The notes under the pieces: generated by a model | Databases searched by the model: none | Seen by the model: only the letters and a program-made list of their open reading frames with translations | What the model was told of the DNA's origin: nothing | Position numbers and translations under genes: made by a program | Shown here: positions 26,958 through 36,444 of the stretch, piece by piece | Layout: each line of letters starts with the position of its first letter | Numbering within the stretch: the stretch's first letter is position 1 | Assembly (NCBI RefSeq): GCF_027213945.1 | Contig: NZ_JAPWGW010000003.1 | Coordinates: forward strand, 186,001-250,000 | DNA length: 64,000 nucleotides | Direction of reading: 5' to 3' | Origin: Henriciella marina | Lineage (GTDB): Bacteria; Pseudomonadota; Alphaproteobacteria; Caulobacterales; Hyphomonadaceae

Positions 26958-28130
26958 ATGCTTCACCCATCGACAAAGAAACTTATCGACAGGCTGGCAG
27001 AAATGACCGCCTTGAAGCAGATCGACTGGGCAGAGACGGAAGATGGCGGCGTCATCTATGCGACCGAAGGCTATTCAGTCCGTCTGACAGACGCCCCACC
27101 ACAGGTCATGCTGGCCACGGAAAAGGGCAAGACGCTGGAAGAAGCGTCCGAAGACCTTCTCAAGGATACGCCTCACGAAGAACACGGGAACTATGGCGAG
27201 CTCATCGTCGCTGTCGTGAAAGAGGCATCGCGCATCGCGAAAGGCACCGAAGCGGCCATTGACGCCCTCCTCGCAGGTCTGAGCGGACAATCACCAAACA
27301 AGCGCAAATCGGATACCGCATCGCCCGCAGATGAAGTGACTATGGATGCCGGAGCGGAGGACGAGGAAGAGACTGACCTGCCCGTCGATGAAAGCATTCC
27401 GCCGCGTGCCTTGCTCGAAGATGAACCTGAAGAACGTCTTCATGCCGGTTTTGACGAAGATGATGTCAGCGGTGCCGTGGCAAGACTGGCCGACGAAGTG
27501 AATGGTCGCGGGAAAGCCGCCCTCGCCAAAGCTGAGGCACCGGAAAAAGCGCGGCCAGCCGAAGAGGCTCCCTCCGCGAACGTCTGGGACGAAGCAGGCC
27601 CAGATGAAGGCGAAAGCGACTTGGCCGCAGCAGCAAAGAGTTACGTCCCGTTTGGCCTTGGCGGGACGCAGATCGCAGGCGCCGATGCCTCGAACGTACC
27701 AGAAGCCGGCGCTGAAAGCGCCGACGACATTGAGTCAGAACTCGGCGCCGCCGCAACCGGTATGACGATCCCGGACAATAACCACGATGATCTTTCCTTC
27801 GGCTATGACGAGGACAATGACCCCGGCAGCGCGCCGCTAAGCTATCCGCTGAACCTGAAGGGCTTCCGTTCCCGCATCGACCAGGCCGCCTTATCGGCAG
27901 CCACCGCCCCCGCACAAGACGACGGCGATGGACCCGATCCGGTGTCCCCTGCAGATCTTGATGCCGTCTCGCCACCAGCAGAAGACAAGTCCGACGGCGA
28001 GGCCGACACCGAACTCTTCGACGAGGGCGACGAACCTGTCCCTCAGCCGAAGTCTTCGAAGAATAAGGGCGAGGACAAGAAATCTGATCGCCCGAAGAGA
28101 CGCAAATCGCGCTTCAATCCCTGGAGCTAG
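26958..28130 (+). CDS. Acidic, largely disordered protein, unknown function
   Basis: A protein of 390 residues. Residues 1-100 look folded (MLHPSTKKLIDRLAEMTALK, then alternating strands YATEGYSVRLTDAP and helix YGELIVAVVKEASRIAKG). The remaining 290 residues are dominated by Asp, Glu, Ala, Pro and Ser and are probably disordered. An internal short segment, DPGSAPLSYPLNLKGFRSRI, looks more ordered. The C-terminus switches abruptly to a basic tail (KSSKNKGEDKKSD, then RPKRRKSRFNPWS). This charge layout could suit a scaffold or a nucleic-acid-linked protein. No signal peptide is seen. I do not recognise the family. Confidence 0.65.
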   Translation: MLHPSTKKLIDRLAEMTALKQIDWAETEDGGVIYATEGYSVRLTDAPPQVMLATEKGKTLEEASEDLLKDTPHEEHGNYGELIVAVVKEASRIAKGTEAAIDALLAGLSGQSPNKRKSDTASPADEVTMDAGAEDEEETDLPVDESIPPRALLEDEPEERLHAGFDEDDVSGAVARLADEVNGRGKAALAKAEAPEKARPAEEAPSANVWDEAGPDEGESDLAAAAKSYVPFGLGGTQIAGADASNVPEAGAESADDIESELGAAATGMTIPDNNHDDLSFGYDEDNDPGSAPLSYPLNLKGFRSRIDQAALSAATAPAQDDGDGPDPVSPADLDAVSPPAEDKSDGEADTELFDEGDEPVPQPKSSKNKGEDKKSDRPKRRKSRFNPWS

Positions 28131-28136
28131 GCACGC

Positions 28137-30200
28137 CTAGCTTCCGCCAATTCCGATGACCCGCACACGCACCTCGCTTGTGCGGCCTTTCTCGTCGACT
28201 GCGCTCACCGCATAGAAACCAGCTCGCTCTGGCTGCCATACCGGCAGACCTGCATCATCGACCTCCGATGGCTCTCCATTGATGAACCAGCGCAAATTGC
28301 CTTCGCCTCTCCCCGACAAAACGAAGGGGCGCGCTGGTGCGCCATTGATCTCACCTGACCACAGCTCGGCGCCCTTCGGCGGGAAGAGGATGTGCGGCGC
28401 CTCCGCCACTGAATGATCGAAGGATTGCAGGGCGCCGTCGGCTTCGTGCCGCCGCTCTGGCATCAGGCGTGCACCCGCATCGCCGTCACCGCCAAGGTGG
28501 TAGGCTGCTCGATCCGCCACTTCGAACAGGATGGGCAGGGCAGCGGTGCGACCCGTTTCACCCGGACGCGGCGCGCCGTCAGCGCGGCCCACCCAGACGA
28601 TGACCGCATGGTCGCCGGACACCCCGGCGGCCCAGGCATCGCGAAAGCCATACGATGTCCCTGTCTTGAAAGCGACTTGCGGCGCATCTGCCGTCAGCCT
28701 GCCGGGCATCCGTCCTTCCGGGGTCGGCGCGCGGCGCAGGATGGACAGGATTTCGCCTGCGCTCTCCGCCTCCATCATCCGATAGCCCTTTCTGGCCCGG
28801 CTGTCGGCTTCCTCGTCAGCTGTCCAGACCAGCGGCTTTGCCCGCCCCCCATCGCCAAGCGCTGCGTACAGGATCGCAAGCTCACGCGCGGTCAGCCCAG
28901 CCCCGCCGAGTGCAAGCGCAAGACCAAATTCAGTATCCGCCCCGCCATAGATGCGCGGCGGCGCCCCGGCGAGTGCGAGTGTCGCGGCAAAACGCTCTGG
29001 CCCCACACGGTCCAACGCCAGCACGGCAGGCACGTTGAGCGAATGCTGAAGCGCATCGGATACGCGAACATCGCCCCTGAAGGTACGGTCGAAATTGTCC
29101 GGTTGATAGGAGGCAAACCGCTTCGGCAGGTCAGATATCCGCGTCGAAGCGCTGGCCTCGCCATCATCGAACGCCATGGCATAGATAAAGGGCTTGAGCG
29201 CCGAACCGGGAGAGCGTGCCTGCGCCGTCAGATCAAGCCAGCCCCCTGCGATGTCGCGCGAAGCAGAGCCAACCGCGGCGCGCACTGCGCGTGTTGGAAT
29301 ATCGACAACGAGGATCGCGATCTGCGCCTCACGACCCGCCTCCTTTGCACGCGCAAGCGCCAGGGCTTCCATCTCTGCCTGCAGGCGCGCATCAAGGCTG
29401 GCGCGTACGTCGCCGCGAACACCGCTTGCTGCTCGCGCTGTCGCATGCCACGCATCGAAGGGGAATGCATAGGCCCCCGTCGGCATCTGGCTGGTGCGCG
29501 CTTCTTCTGCCCGCCCTGCATCGAGATAACCAAGCCGCTCCAGCTTGGCGACGATGGCACGCCTGCCTATATCTGCGCCTTGAGGCCGCAGGTCCGGTCG
29601 GCGCACTTCAGGACTTTGCGGCAGGGCAATCAGGAGCGCGATCTGATCATCGGACAACCGGTCCGGTGAGCGCCCGAAATAGCGCCAGCTTGCTGCGCGA
29701 ATACCCTCAATATTGCCGCCATAGGGCGTCAGGGTGAGGTAAAGCTCAAGGATCTCTTCCTTGCTGAGCCGCGCCTCGATCTGGTGCGCCCTGAACATCT
29801 CGATCAGCTTGGACGGAATGGTCCGCGGGCGCGGCTCCAGCAGGCGCGCCGTCTGCATCGTTATGGTCGAGCCGCCGGAGACGACACGGCCCGCGAGCGC
29901 TGAACTCCATGCCGCACGAACCATGCCGGTCCAGTCGACACCGCCATGACGCCAGAAACGCTGGTCCTCAACTTCCAGAAGCGCCTCGACGAATACCGGG
30001 TCGATGTCTTCGAGATGTGCCTGAAAGCGCCAGTAACTGTCCGGTGTGGGAATGGCACGAAGTGGCCGCCCACGCCGGTCACTGACCAGCTGCGAGACGG
30101 TTTCGCCGCGCTCAAGTGGTGGCGGAAAGATCCTGTCCAGCGCGAACAGGACGGTTAGCGCCGCCAGAATGGCAATCGCTGGCCGTTTCAGCCAGATCAT
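28137..30200 (-). CDS. pbpC: Penicillin-binding protein 1C
   Basis: A bifunctional class A PBP of 687 residues. An N-terminal anchor (residues 7-22) is followed by the GT51 glycosyltransferase with Glu78 in EVEDQRFWRHGGVD and a SGGSTITMQTARL segment. The transpeptidase has SxxK at Ser333-Lys336, SLN at 387-389 and KTG at 512-514. A C-terminal BiPBP_C domain (about 600-687, FPPKGAELW onward) marks the PBP1C subclass. It sits downstream of the alpha-2-macroglobulin gene, overlapping it by ATGA (30197-30200). The same pairing occurs in E. coli (yfhM-pbpC), where the two are thought to guard and repair the wall after protease attack. Confidence 0.95.
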   Translation of the reverse strand: MIWLKRPAIAILAALTVLFALDRIFPPPLERGETVSQLVSDRRGRPLRAIPTPDSYWRFQAHLEDIDPVFVEALLEVEDQRFWRHGGVDWTGMVRAAWSSALAGRVVSGGSTITMQTARLLEPRPRTIPSKLIEMFRAHQIEARLSKEEILELYLTLTPYGGNIEGIRAASWRYFGRSPDRLSDDQIALLIALPQSPEVRRPDLRPQGADIGRRAIVAKLERLGYLDAGRAEEARTSQMPTGAYAFPFDAWHATARAASGVRGDVRASLDARLQAEMEALALARAKEAGREAQIAILVVDIPTRAVRAAVGSASRDIAGGWLDLTAQARSPGSALKPFIYAMAFDDGEASASTRISDLPKRFASYQPDNFDRTFRGDVRVSDALQHSLNVPAVLALDRVGPERFAATLALAGAPPRIYGGADTEFGLALALGGAGLTARELAILYAALGDGGRAKPLVWTADEEADSRARKGYRMMEAESAGEILSILRRAPTPEGRMPGRLTADAPQVAFKTGTSYGFRDAWAAGVSGDHAVIVWVGRADGAPRPGETGRTAALPILFEVADRAAYHLGGDGDAGARLMPERRHEADGALQSFDHSVAEAPHILFPPKGAELWSGEINGAPARPFVLSGRGEGNLRWFINGEPSEVDDAGLPVWQPERAGFYAVSAVDEKGRTSEVRVRVIGIGGS

Positions 30201-33200
30201 CTCTGTCCGCCAGTCGCCGCATTGGCCGTGCTGATCGTCACGCGGCCCGGGGCTGAGCGCGCGAACACGTCAGGTCGGTACATGTCCTCAGCATTGACGC
30301 CCGGCATGACGAAATCGCCCGGTGTGACCGCCCGCACGACATAGGCGAGCCGTACCGCCTCATTCCGTACATCGATCGCGGCAACAAAACGGTCATCGCG
30401 CGCTTCTGCAGTCTTGGCCGCATCGATCTCACCAGCCCAGGCGAAGGCCCCGTTGGTTTCGCCATCACGCGCCCCATCGGCAGGCTTCAGGACCGTTTCA
30501 ATCTCAAAGCCTGCGGGCAGCAGATCCGCCACGATGACAGGGTTTGTCCGGCGCTGTTCCGGCGTGATCTGAACCGTCACGACCAGCTGGTCGCCCTGAT
30601 CGACATCGCCAAGGTCGACCGCGCCGCCCGTCAGCGTGCGCACCTGTTTGGTCACGCGAAGGTCAGCCGAGACGGCAGGCGGCGGCGAAGACGGCGCGCC
30701 GCGCACCATCACGGTGCGGAACATGGCCGGCCCGTTCTGGCCAAGCGTGAAACTCACTTCGCCGCGAGCCTGCTCTTCGCTGAGCTGATAGCGCCGGTCA
30801 TTATTGTTGCCGTTGCCAAGCCCTTCGACCTCCATCCGGTAGCCATCACCCCCATCATTCATTGAATTAACGGCGAGCAGGGCGAACGCCTTTTCCTGCG
30901 TGGTCAGTTCGCTTGGGTCTGGCGCGTCGTCGCCAAGCCGTTCGGCCAGCCGGGCAACGATATCGTCAAAATCGGCTTCTGCGGCCAGCGCGATAAGGCC
31001 CGTCAGGTCACGAAGCGGCGTCTGGTAATAGTCGCCCGTATTCTGGTAGCCGAGGGCATCTTCGGCGGCCTCGAATGCGCTGAACGCTCGTGAACGGTCA
31101 CCCATGAAGGCCAGCGCGGCGGCAAGATGCGCGCGTGCCAGCGGGCTTTCGATCCGCTCAAGTTCGCGGTCATGCAGGTAGCGAAGACGGCTGATATCAG
31201 CGCGGCCTGCCTTGGCCAGCACGTAAAGCGCATAGGCAGAAGCCCGGCGCATCAGTTTGGCTTCAGTGTCGTTGTGCCACTCGCTTTCCCAGACATCGGT
31301 GTCGTAACCATAGGCACGCCAGGCATCGCCCTGCGCCACGGCCCGCATGGATTCAAAGGCCCGCTCCAGTGCCGCTTCAGGCACTTCATAGCCTGCCTCG
31401 CTGGCGCGGTAGACAAAGTCGGTGGTATACGCGCCCAGCCATGGCGAGGCATTGCGGTCGCCTTCTCGCCACAGGCCGAAGGCCCCTTCGGCCGACTGTC
31501 GGTTCAGGACGGCCGTTACGGCTTCCTGTATCTGCGCGCGGACAGGTTCACGCGAGGTTTCATCTGCGCCCATTGCCACCAGCTGCTCTGAATAGAGAAG
31601 CGGCAGCGCCCGGCTGATCGTCTGCTCCGTGCAGCCATAAGGATAGCGCGCAAGCGATGCGTAGAGCGCATTTGCGTCGAGTGGCAGGGTTGAGAAGGTG
31701 ACAGAGACATACGCCGTACCTGGCACATAATCTTCGAGCAGCCCTTCCGGGATAGCCCAACTATCGCCCGGCTCCATCATGGCTGTCGAAATCAGCGTTG
31801 CTGGCAGCCAGGGCGAGCGGGACTCGATCTGGTACTGGCGTACGACGCCATAATTGCCCGGCCCCGATACGTTGAGGCGCAGGTCTGCAACTCCGGTTTC
31901 ACCAGCGGAGATCCGCAGCCCTTCATCCACACGTTGACCGGATGGAATGGTCCGCGACAGTTCGGTCGCCGCAACACTGACAGGTTCACTCGCATCGAGG
32001 GACGCGGTGAACGTGCCGTCATCAAGCTCGATATTGTCTATGGAGACGGTCGCCACGGCTTCATCACCCGGCGCGAGGAAGCGCGGCAGGATCAGTTCGG
32101 CTGGCGCAGGATCACGCACCGTCAGCGGTCGGCTCGCAGCGCCTAGACCGTTCTGCGACCAGACAACCGCCATCAAGCGAAGCTCACCGTTAAAGTCAGG
32201 CACGTCGAAGGTCACACGTGCGCGGCCAGACCGGCCCACGTCGACCATGCCGGAGAAGAGGGCTACCGTCTTTGTCGGGACAACAGACAGTCCCTCACCG
32301 CCCAGTTGGTCACCACCGGTCCGTACTTCTGCAGGAAGGCCCATATTCGGGTCGAGCAAGCGGCCATAATCGTCGAAGATATCGACGCCGAGCGACTTCT
32401 TGCCGAAATAATAAGAGACCGGGTCCGGACTCTGGAACTTGGTCAGTTGCAGGATACCTTCATCGACGGCCGCCAGCGTCAGATAGACATTCTCTCGCGG
32501 GCCTTCTCCGATATTGACGTCAATCGTCTGCTCACGGCGAGGGCGAACGACATCTGGTGCATCGATTGCAACCTCGAAGGTCCGTTCATCCATGTCCAGC
32601 GGCACGTAACCGACACCGACAGCGCGCCGCGGCTTGGCCTGCAGCACAGGGTCACGCGGCGTATACACGTTCACGAGCACATAAGCGCCCTCGCCCCATT
32701 CTTCGGTGACGGGCAGCGTGAACTGCGTGCCTTCTGCCGACACATCGCGCGTCTCGATCCGCAAGATCTTGTCAGTCGCCACGACGATCTGCGCCTCGCC
32801 ATCATAGGGCGGGATCACCGTGATCGCGGCAGGACGGCCAGGGACAATGGTCTGTTCCTCGACAATCACTTCCACGCGGTCAGGCGCCTCGACACCGTCT
32901 TCAGAGACGGACCCGCCCCAACCGACATAGAAGCCGGTGCTGGCCTCAGCATCGCCATTTGCATCTGACACGATCAGTTCATGTTGGCCCCAGTCGAGAC
33001 CATCGACGCTGATCGTCTGCGTCGTGCTATCGGTCTGGACAACGCCTTCATTGACCGTGCTCACCGTGCGCGAACGACGCCAGCGCCACTGACTGCCATC
33101 GCGGTACCAGTCATAATGATAGTCGATTTCGATCACGCGCCAGTTGAGCTCGGTGTCGATAATCTCACCGCTGGCGCTCACCGCCGCCAGCTCAAACGCT

Positions 33201-35155
33201 GCAGGGCCATCGCGGTCCGCGCGACCATCAAAATCCTTGCGGATGCCGACATAGCTATCGCGGGGGCGGTAAGGAATGCGCACACTTTCGGTGACCGCAC
33301 GTCCGCCCGGCTCCAGCACGCTGACATTGGTATTGAGGCGAAGCGGGCGCGAAGAGTCGCTGCCGCGATCGCCTGGATTAAGACGCACCACGGCGCGGCC
33401 CGCGCCATCTGTCGTCTGCGGTTCAAACTCCACAATGCGCTCGCGAAATTGTTCATCAGCTCGCCCGAAGGTGAACCCGTTCAGCGCTTCGAACGGACGT
33501 GGGTCAGCCTCAAGCCTCGCTTGCCCCTCAACCGACAGGCCAGCGCCCGGCGCGCCATAAAGGAAGCGCGCCTCAACTTCGATCTCACGCGTATCACCGG
33601 CTGCGATGAAACTCTCTTCCTCGCCGTCGAGTTCTACCGCGATACGCTGCGGCACGAAATCCTCGACAGAGAAGCGTAGAGAGCCAGCCTCACCGGCCCC
33701 ATCAATCGACAGGACAGCGCGCCACATACCGCGCGAAGCCGTCCGTGACAGCTCATAATCCCAGACAAGTGCGCCCGCTTCGGCTTCAGTGAAGCGCATC
33801 CGGTCGGATTCAACGCCGTTCGGGCGGTAGATGACGATCTGACCCGCACGGTTCGAAATGGCCGAACCGCCGCGATCACGCATCATCGTGGTGAGATGCA
33901 CCGTCTCTCCAGGGCGGAAGATGCCGCGATCGGCATAGAGGTAGCCGTCAACAGGACCGGGCGTGACGCGCCCCCCAGTCTTCATTTCAGACAGGTCAAC
34001 CGGCGCGCGTGAAAGGTCCAGCACAGCAATGTCACCCTTCGCCCCCAACGCCATGACCATGCGCGGTGCGGAGTTGCCTTCGCCCGCAAGTAGCGGCGCC
34101 TCGAACCGGACGCGGCCATCCTCACCGGTTTCCGCTTCGCCCAGCACTTCATTGTTGTAGGCGATCAACTGGACACGCGTATTTGGCAGAACCTCGCCAT
34201 CCTGCAGAGAACGCAGCGTGACATCCATCCCGTTCTCGGCGCGATACGCCGTAAGCGCGAGATTGGTCAGCATGATCCAGCGACGGGCCGATGCGGCCGG
34301 GCCGTCATAGTCATTCAATTCCTTGGCGTCTTGCAATTCGACGAAATATGAGCCCGGACGAAGCTCACCAATCACATCCTGAAGCGGGAAGACCGTCGTC
34401 ACTGCAGCGTTGGTGACATTGTCGATGTCCATGCTGCCTGACCACACTTCAGACGAGACGTCACGCGGGTCTTCTTCGCCATAAAGGTAGGAATAGCGGC
34501 CTTGGGCCGCTTCATCGCCCTGGCTGATCGACTTGAAGGCCAGTGCGCGGTCGTTCACGCGGTAAACGCTGATCTCGACCTCATCGACATTGACTGTTTC
34601 AATCGCGAGGCCATCGGCATTGTCTCGCGGCAGGATCACACCGGCCCCGTCGAAGCCGACATAGGCCGGGCGGTCCTCAAAACTGATCTGGATCTCTTCC
34701 TCGCGCTCGATCGTGCGACCATCGGCGCTCGGCAGTCCTTCCAGGATCGTCGCCGTGTATCCGCTGGCGAAATCGAGACCTTCGAGGCAAAGCTCACGTC
34801 CCTCTACCGCAAAGGCAGGACGCACGTCAGACTGCATCCGGATATAGGTCGCGTAATTAACTTCGGGATCGAGCGGCTGGGAGAAGACAAGGCAGGCTCG
34901 CGGGCTGACGCCGCTCGTATCAGGGGCATAGCGGAAATAGACGAAGCGGTTCTCTTCGGCGTCCGCAAGCGCCTGGCGCTCACGTTCGCGGCGTTCAGCT
35001 GCGGCTTGCGCAGCGCGCGAACGCTCGACGATTTCGCCTTCGACAGTTTCAGGATCGACAGGTGCTGGCGGCTCATCCCCGATGCCGCAGGCGACAACCA
35101 TCGCCGTCAGTCCGCCCAGTACCAATCCCCGCGCCTTGTTGGTCCACCCTGCCAT
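30197..35155 (-). CDS. Bacterial alpha-2-macroglobulin lipoprotein (YfhM/ECAM-like)
   Basis: A very large periplasmic protease trap, about 1652 residues. The signal peptide ends VVAC, so it is a lipoprotein. MG (beta-sandwich) domains fill the first two thirds. The thioester motif CTEQ lies at about residues 1175-1178, in PYGCTEQTISRALPLLY, and is intact, so a covalent protease-capturing bond is possible. An alpha/alpha-barrel thioester domain and a receptor-like MG domain follow. The length equals the E. coli type. ATG 35155 and GTG 35158 are adjacent candidates behind GGAGGAGG. It is followed by coupled pbpC on the same strand. Confidence 0.95.
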   Translation of the reverse strand: MAGWTNKARGLVLGGLTAMVVACGIGDEPPAPVDPETVEGEIVERSRAAQAAAERRERERQALADAEENRFVYFRYAPDTSGVSPRACLVFSQPLDPEVNYATYIRMQSDVRPAFAVEGRELCLEGLDFASGYTATILEGLPSADGRTIEREEEIQISFEDRPAYVGFDGAGVILPRDNADGLAIETVNVDEVEISVYRVNDRALAFKSISQGDEAAQGRYSYLYGEEDPRDVSSEVWSGSMDIDNVTNAAVTTVFPLQDVIGELRPGSYFVELQDAKELNDYDGPAASARRWIMLTNLALTAYRAENGMDVTLRSLQDGEVLPNTRVQLIAYNNEVLGEAETGEDGRVRFEAPLLAGEGNSAPRMVMALGAKGDIAVLDLSRAPVDLSEMKTGGRVTPGPVDGYLYADRGIFRPGETVHLTTMMRDRGGSAISNRAGQIVIYRPNGVESDRMRFTEAEAGALVWDYELSRTASRGMWRAVLSIDGAGEAGSLRFSVEDFVPQRIAVELDGEEESFIAAGDTREIEVEARFLYGAPGAGLSVEGQARLEADPRPFEALNGFTFGRADEQFRERIVEFEPQTTDGAGRAVVRLNPGDRGSDSSRPLRLNTNVSVLEPGGRAVTESVRIPYRPRDSYVGIRKDFDGRADRDGPAAFELAAVSASGEIIDTELNWRVIEIDYHYDWYRDGSQWRWRRSRTVSTVNEGVVQTDSTTQTISVDGLDWGQHELIVSDANGDAEASTGFYVGWGGSVSEDGVEAPDRVEVIVEEQTIVPGRPAAITVIPPYDGEAQIVVATDKILRIETRDVSAEGTQFTLPVTEEWGEGAYVLVNVYTPRDPVLQAKPRRAVGVGYVPLDMDERTFEVAIDAPDVVRPRREQTIDVNIGEGPRENVYLTLAAVDEGILQLTKFQSPDPVSYYFGKKSLGVDIFDDYGRLLDPNMGLPAEVRTGGDQLGGEGLSVVPTKTVALFSGMVDVGRSGRARVTFDVPDFNGELRLMAVVWSQNGLGAASRPLTVRDPAPAELILPRFLAPGDEAVATVSIDNIELDDGTFTASLDASEPVSVAATELSRTIPSGQRVDEGLRISAGETGVADLRLNVSGPGNYGVVRQYQIESRSPWLPATLISTAMMEPGDSWAIPEGLLEDYVPGTAYVSVTFSTLPLDANALYASLARYPYGCTEQTISRALPLLYSEQLVAMGADETSREPVRAQIQEAVTAVLNRQSAEGAFGLWREGDRNASPWLGAYTTDFVYRASEAGYEVPEAALERAFESMRAVAQGDAWRAYGYDTDVWESEWHNDTEAKLMRRASAYALYVLAKAGRADISRLRYLHDRELERIESPLARAHLAAALAFMGDRSRAFSAFEAAEDALGYQNTGDYYQTPLRDLTGLIALAAEADFDDIVARLAERLGDDAPDPSELTTQEKAFALLAVNSMNDGGDGYRMEVEGLGNGNNNDRRYQLSEEQARGEVSFTLGQNGPAMFRTVMVRGAPSSPPPAVSADLRVTKQVRTLTGGAVDLGDVDQGDQLVVTVQITPEQRRTNPVIVADLLPAGFEIETVLKPADGARDGETNGAFAWAGEIDAAKTAEARDDRFVAAIDVRNEAVRLAYVVRAVTPGDFVMPGVNAEDMYRPDVFARSAPGRVTISTANAATGGQR

Positions 35156-35249
35156 CACCCGCGTCCTCCTCCTGGTGCATTCACACTCTTTACAGGACTT
35201 TGCTATGCCGCGAACAGGGCCAGATTGAGACTTTTTAAGGATTTGCGAA

Positions 35250-36443
35250 CTGTCTGAACGGGTTGATACGCTGATCTTGGGTGCGGGCGCCGCAGGCCTC
35301 TTTTGCGGCGGGCGCCTCGCTGAACGCGGCGCCGACGTCCTGGTGCTCGATCACGCCAAGCGTCCCGCAGAGAAAGTACGCATCTCCGGCGGCGGTCGTT
35401 GTAACTTCACCAACATCCATACCAGCCCTGCCAATTTCATCTCGGCCAACCGTCATTTCGTCAAGTCTGCACTGGCGCGCTATGGCCCATGGGACTTCTG
35501 CGACCGGGTCGCCCAGCGCGGCATCACCTGGCATGAAAAGACGCTTGGGCAACTCTTCTGCGACCAGAAATCCGGCGCCATCATCGACATGCTCGTCGAT
35601 GAGCTGACCGGCCCCGGCGGCAGGATGAATCTCGAGACCAGCATCGGCGAAGTGACTCACCGGGGCGGCAGGTACGAGGTCGACACGTCTGCGGGCCCGA
35701 TCAGCGCCAGCAACCTCATCGTTGCGACGGGCGGGCTTTCCATTCCCAAGATGGGCGCGAGTGGCCTTGCCTATGACATTGCCCGCCAGTTTGGACATGA
35801 CATCATTCCGACGCGGCCGGCGCTCGTGCCCTTCACCTTCTCCGGGAAGCTGAAGGACGCCTTCTCAGAGCTTTCCGGCGTCTCATGCATGGTTGATGCG
35901 AAAGCGGGCGGCGGGCCTGATTTCCATGAAGCGATGCTTTTTACCCATCGCGGCCTCTCCGGCCCGGCCATGCTACAAGCCTCGACCTATTGGCGCGAGA
36001 GCCAGCCTATTGAAATCGATCTTGCGCCCGGCGACCCAGTTCTCGAGGATTTGCGCGCCGCACGGGAGAGCCAGCCACGTACGAGCGTTTCAAATTGGCT
36101 TGGCAAACGCTTCCCGGCGCGCCTCGCAAACTATATCGCCAGCTGGCCCGAAATGCCCGCGAACAAACAACTCGCCCAACTCTCGAAGGGCGAGATGGAT
36201 GTGATCGCAACCGCGCTAAAAAAATGGCGGGTCGTGCCTGTTGGCACCGAAGGCTGGCGCACGGCAGAGGTGACCTCAGGCGGCATCGATACCGATGGCC
36301 TTTCCTCCCAGACGATGGAAAGCAGGAACCAGCCGGGTCTCTACTTCATCGGCGAATGCGTTGACGTCACCGGCTGGCTCGGCGGCTATAATTTCCAGTG
36401 GGCCTGGGCCAGTGCTGACGCCTGCGCAAAGGCCATCGTCTGA
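35250..36443 (+). CDS. HI0933/BaiN-family FAD-dependent oxidoreductase
   Basis: A flavoprotein of about 397 residues. The dinucleotide fold is VDTLILGAGAAGLFCGGRLA, followed by KVRISGGGRCNFTN, GLSIPKMGASGLAYDIA and the C-terminal GLYFIGECVDVTGWLGGYNFQWAWASG-like run. These fit the HI0933/BaiN group of flavin oxidoreductases, whose substrates are mostly unknown. The start is odd: the fold begins before the first ATG, GTG or TTG that suits it. In frame upstream only CTG 35250 (preceded by TAAGGA, spacing 8) and ATT 35241 are available before the TGA at 35226. I annotate CTG 35250. It stands alone between minus-strand genes. Confidence 0.85.
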   Translation: MSERVDTLILGAGAAGLFCGGRLAERGADVLVLDHAKRPAEKVRISGGGRCNFTNIHTSPANFISANRHFVKSALARYGPWDFCDRVAQRGITWHEKTLGQLFCDQKSGAIIDMLVDELTGPGGRMNLETSIGEVTHRGGRYEVDTSAGPISASNLIVATGGLSIPKMGASGLAYDIARQFGHDIIPTRPALVPFTFSGKLKDAFSELSGVSCMVDAKAGGGPDFHEAMLFTHRGLSGPAMLQASTYWRESQPIEIDLAPGDPVLEDLRAARESQPRTSVSNWLGKRFPARLANYIASWPEMPANKQLAQLSKGEMDVIATALKKWRVVPVGTEGWRTAEVTSGGIDTDGLSSQTMESRNQPGLYFIGECVDVTGWLGGYNFQWAWASADACAKAIV

Positions 36444-36444
36444 C

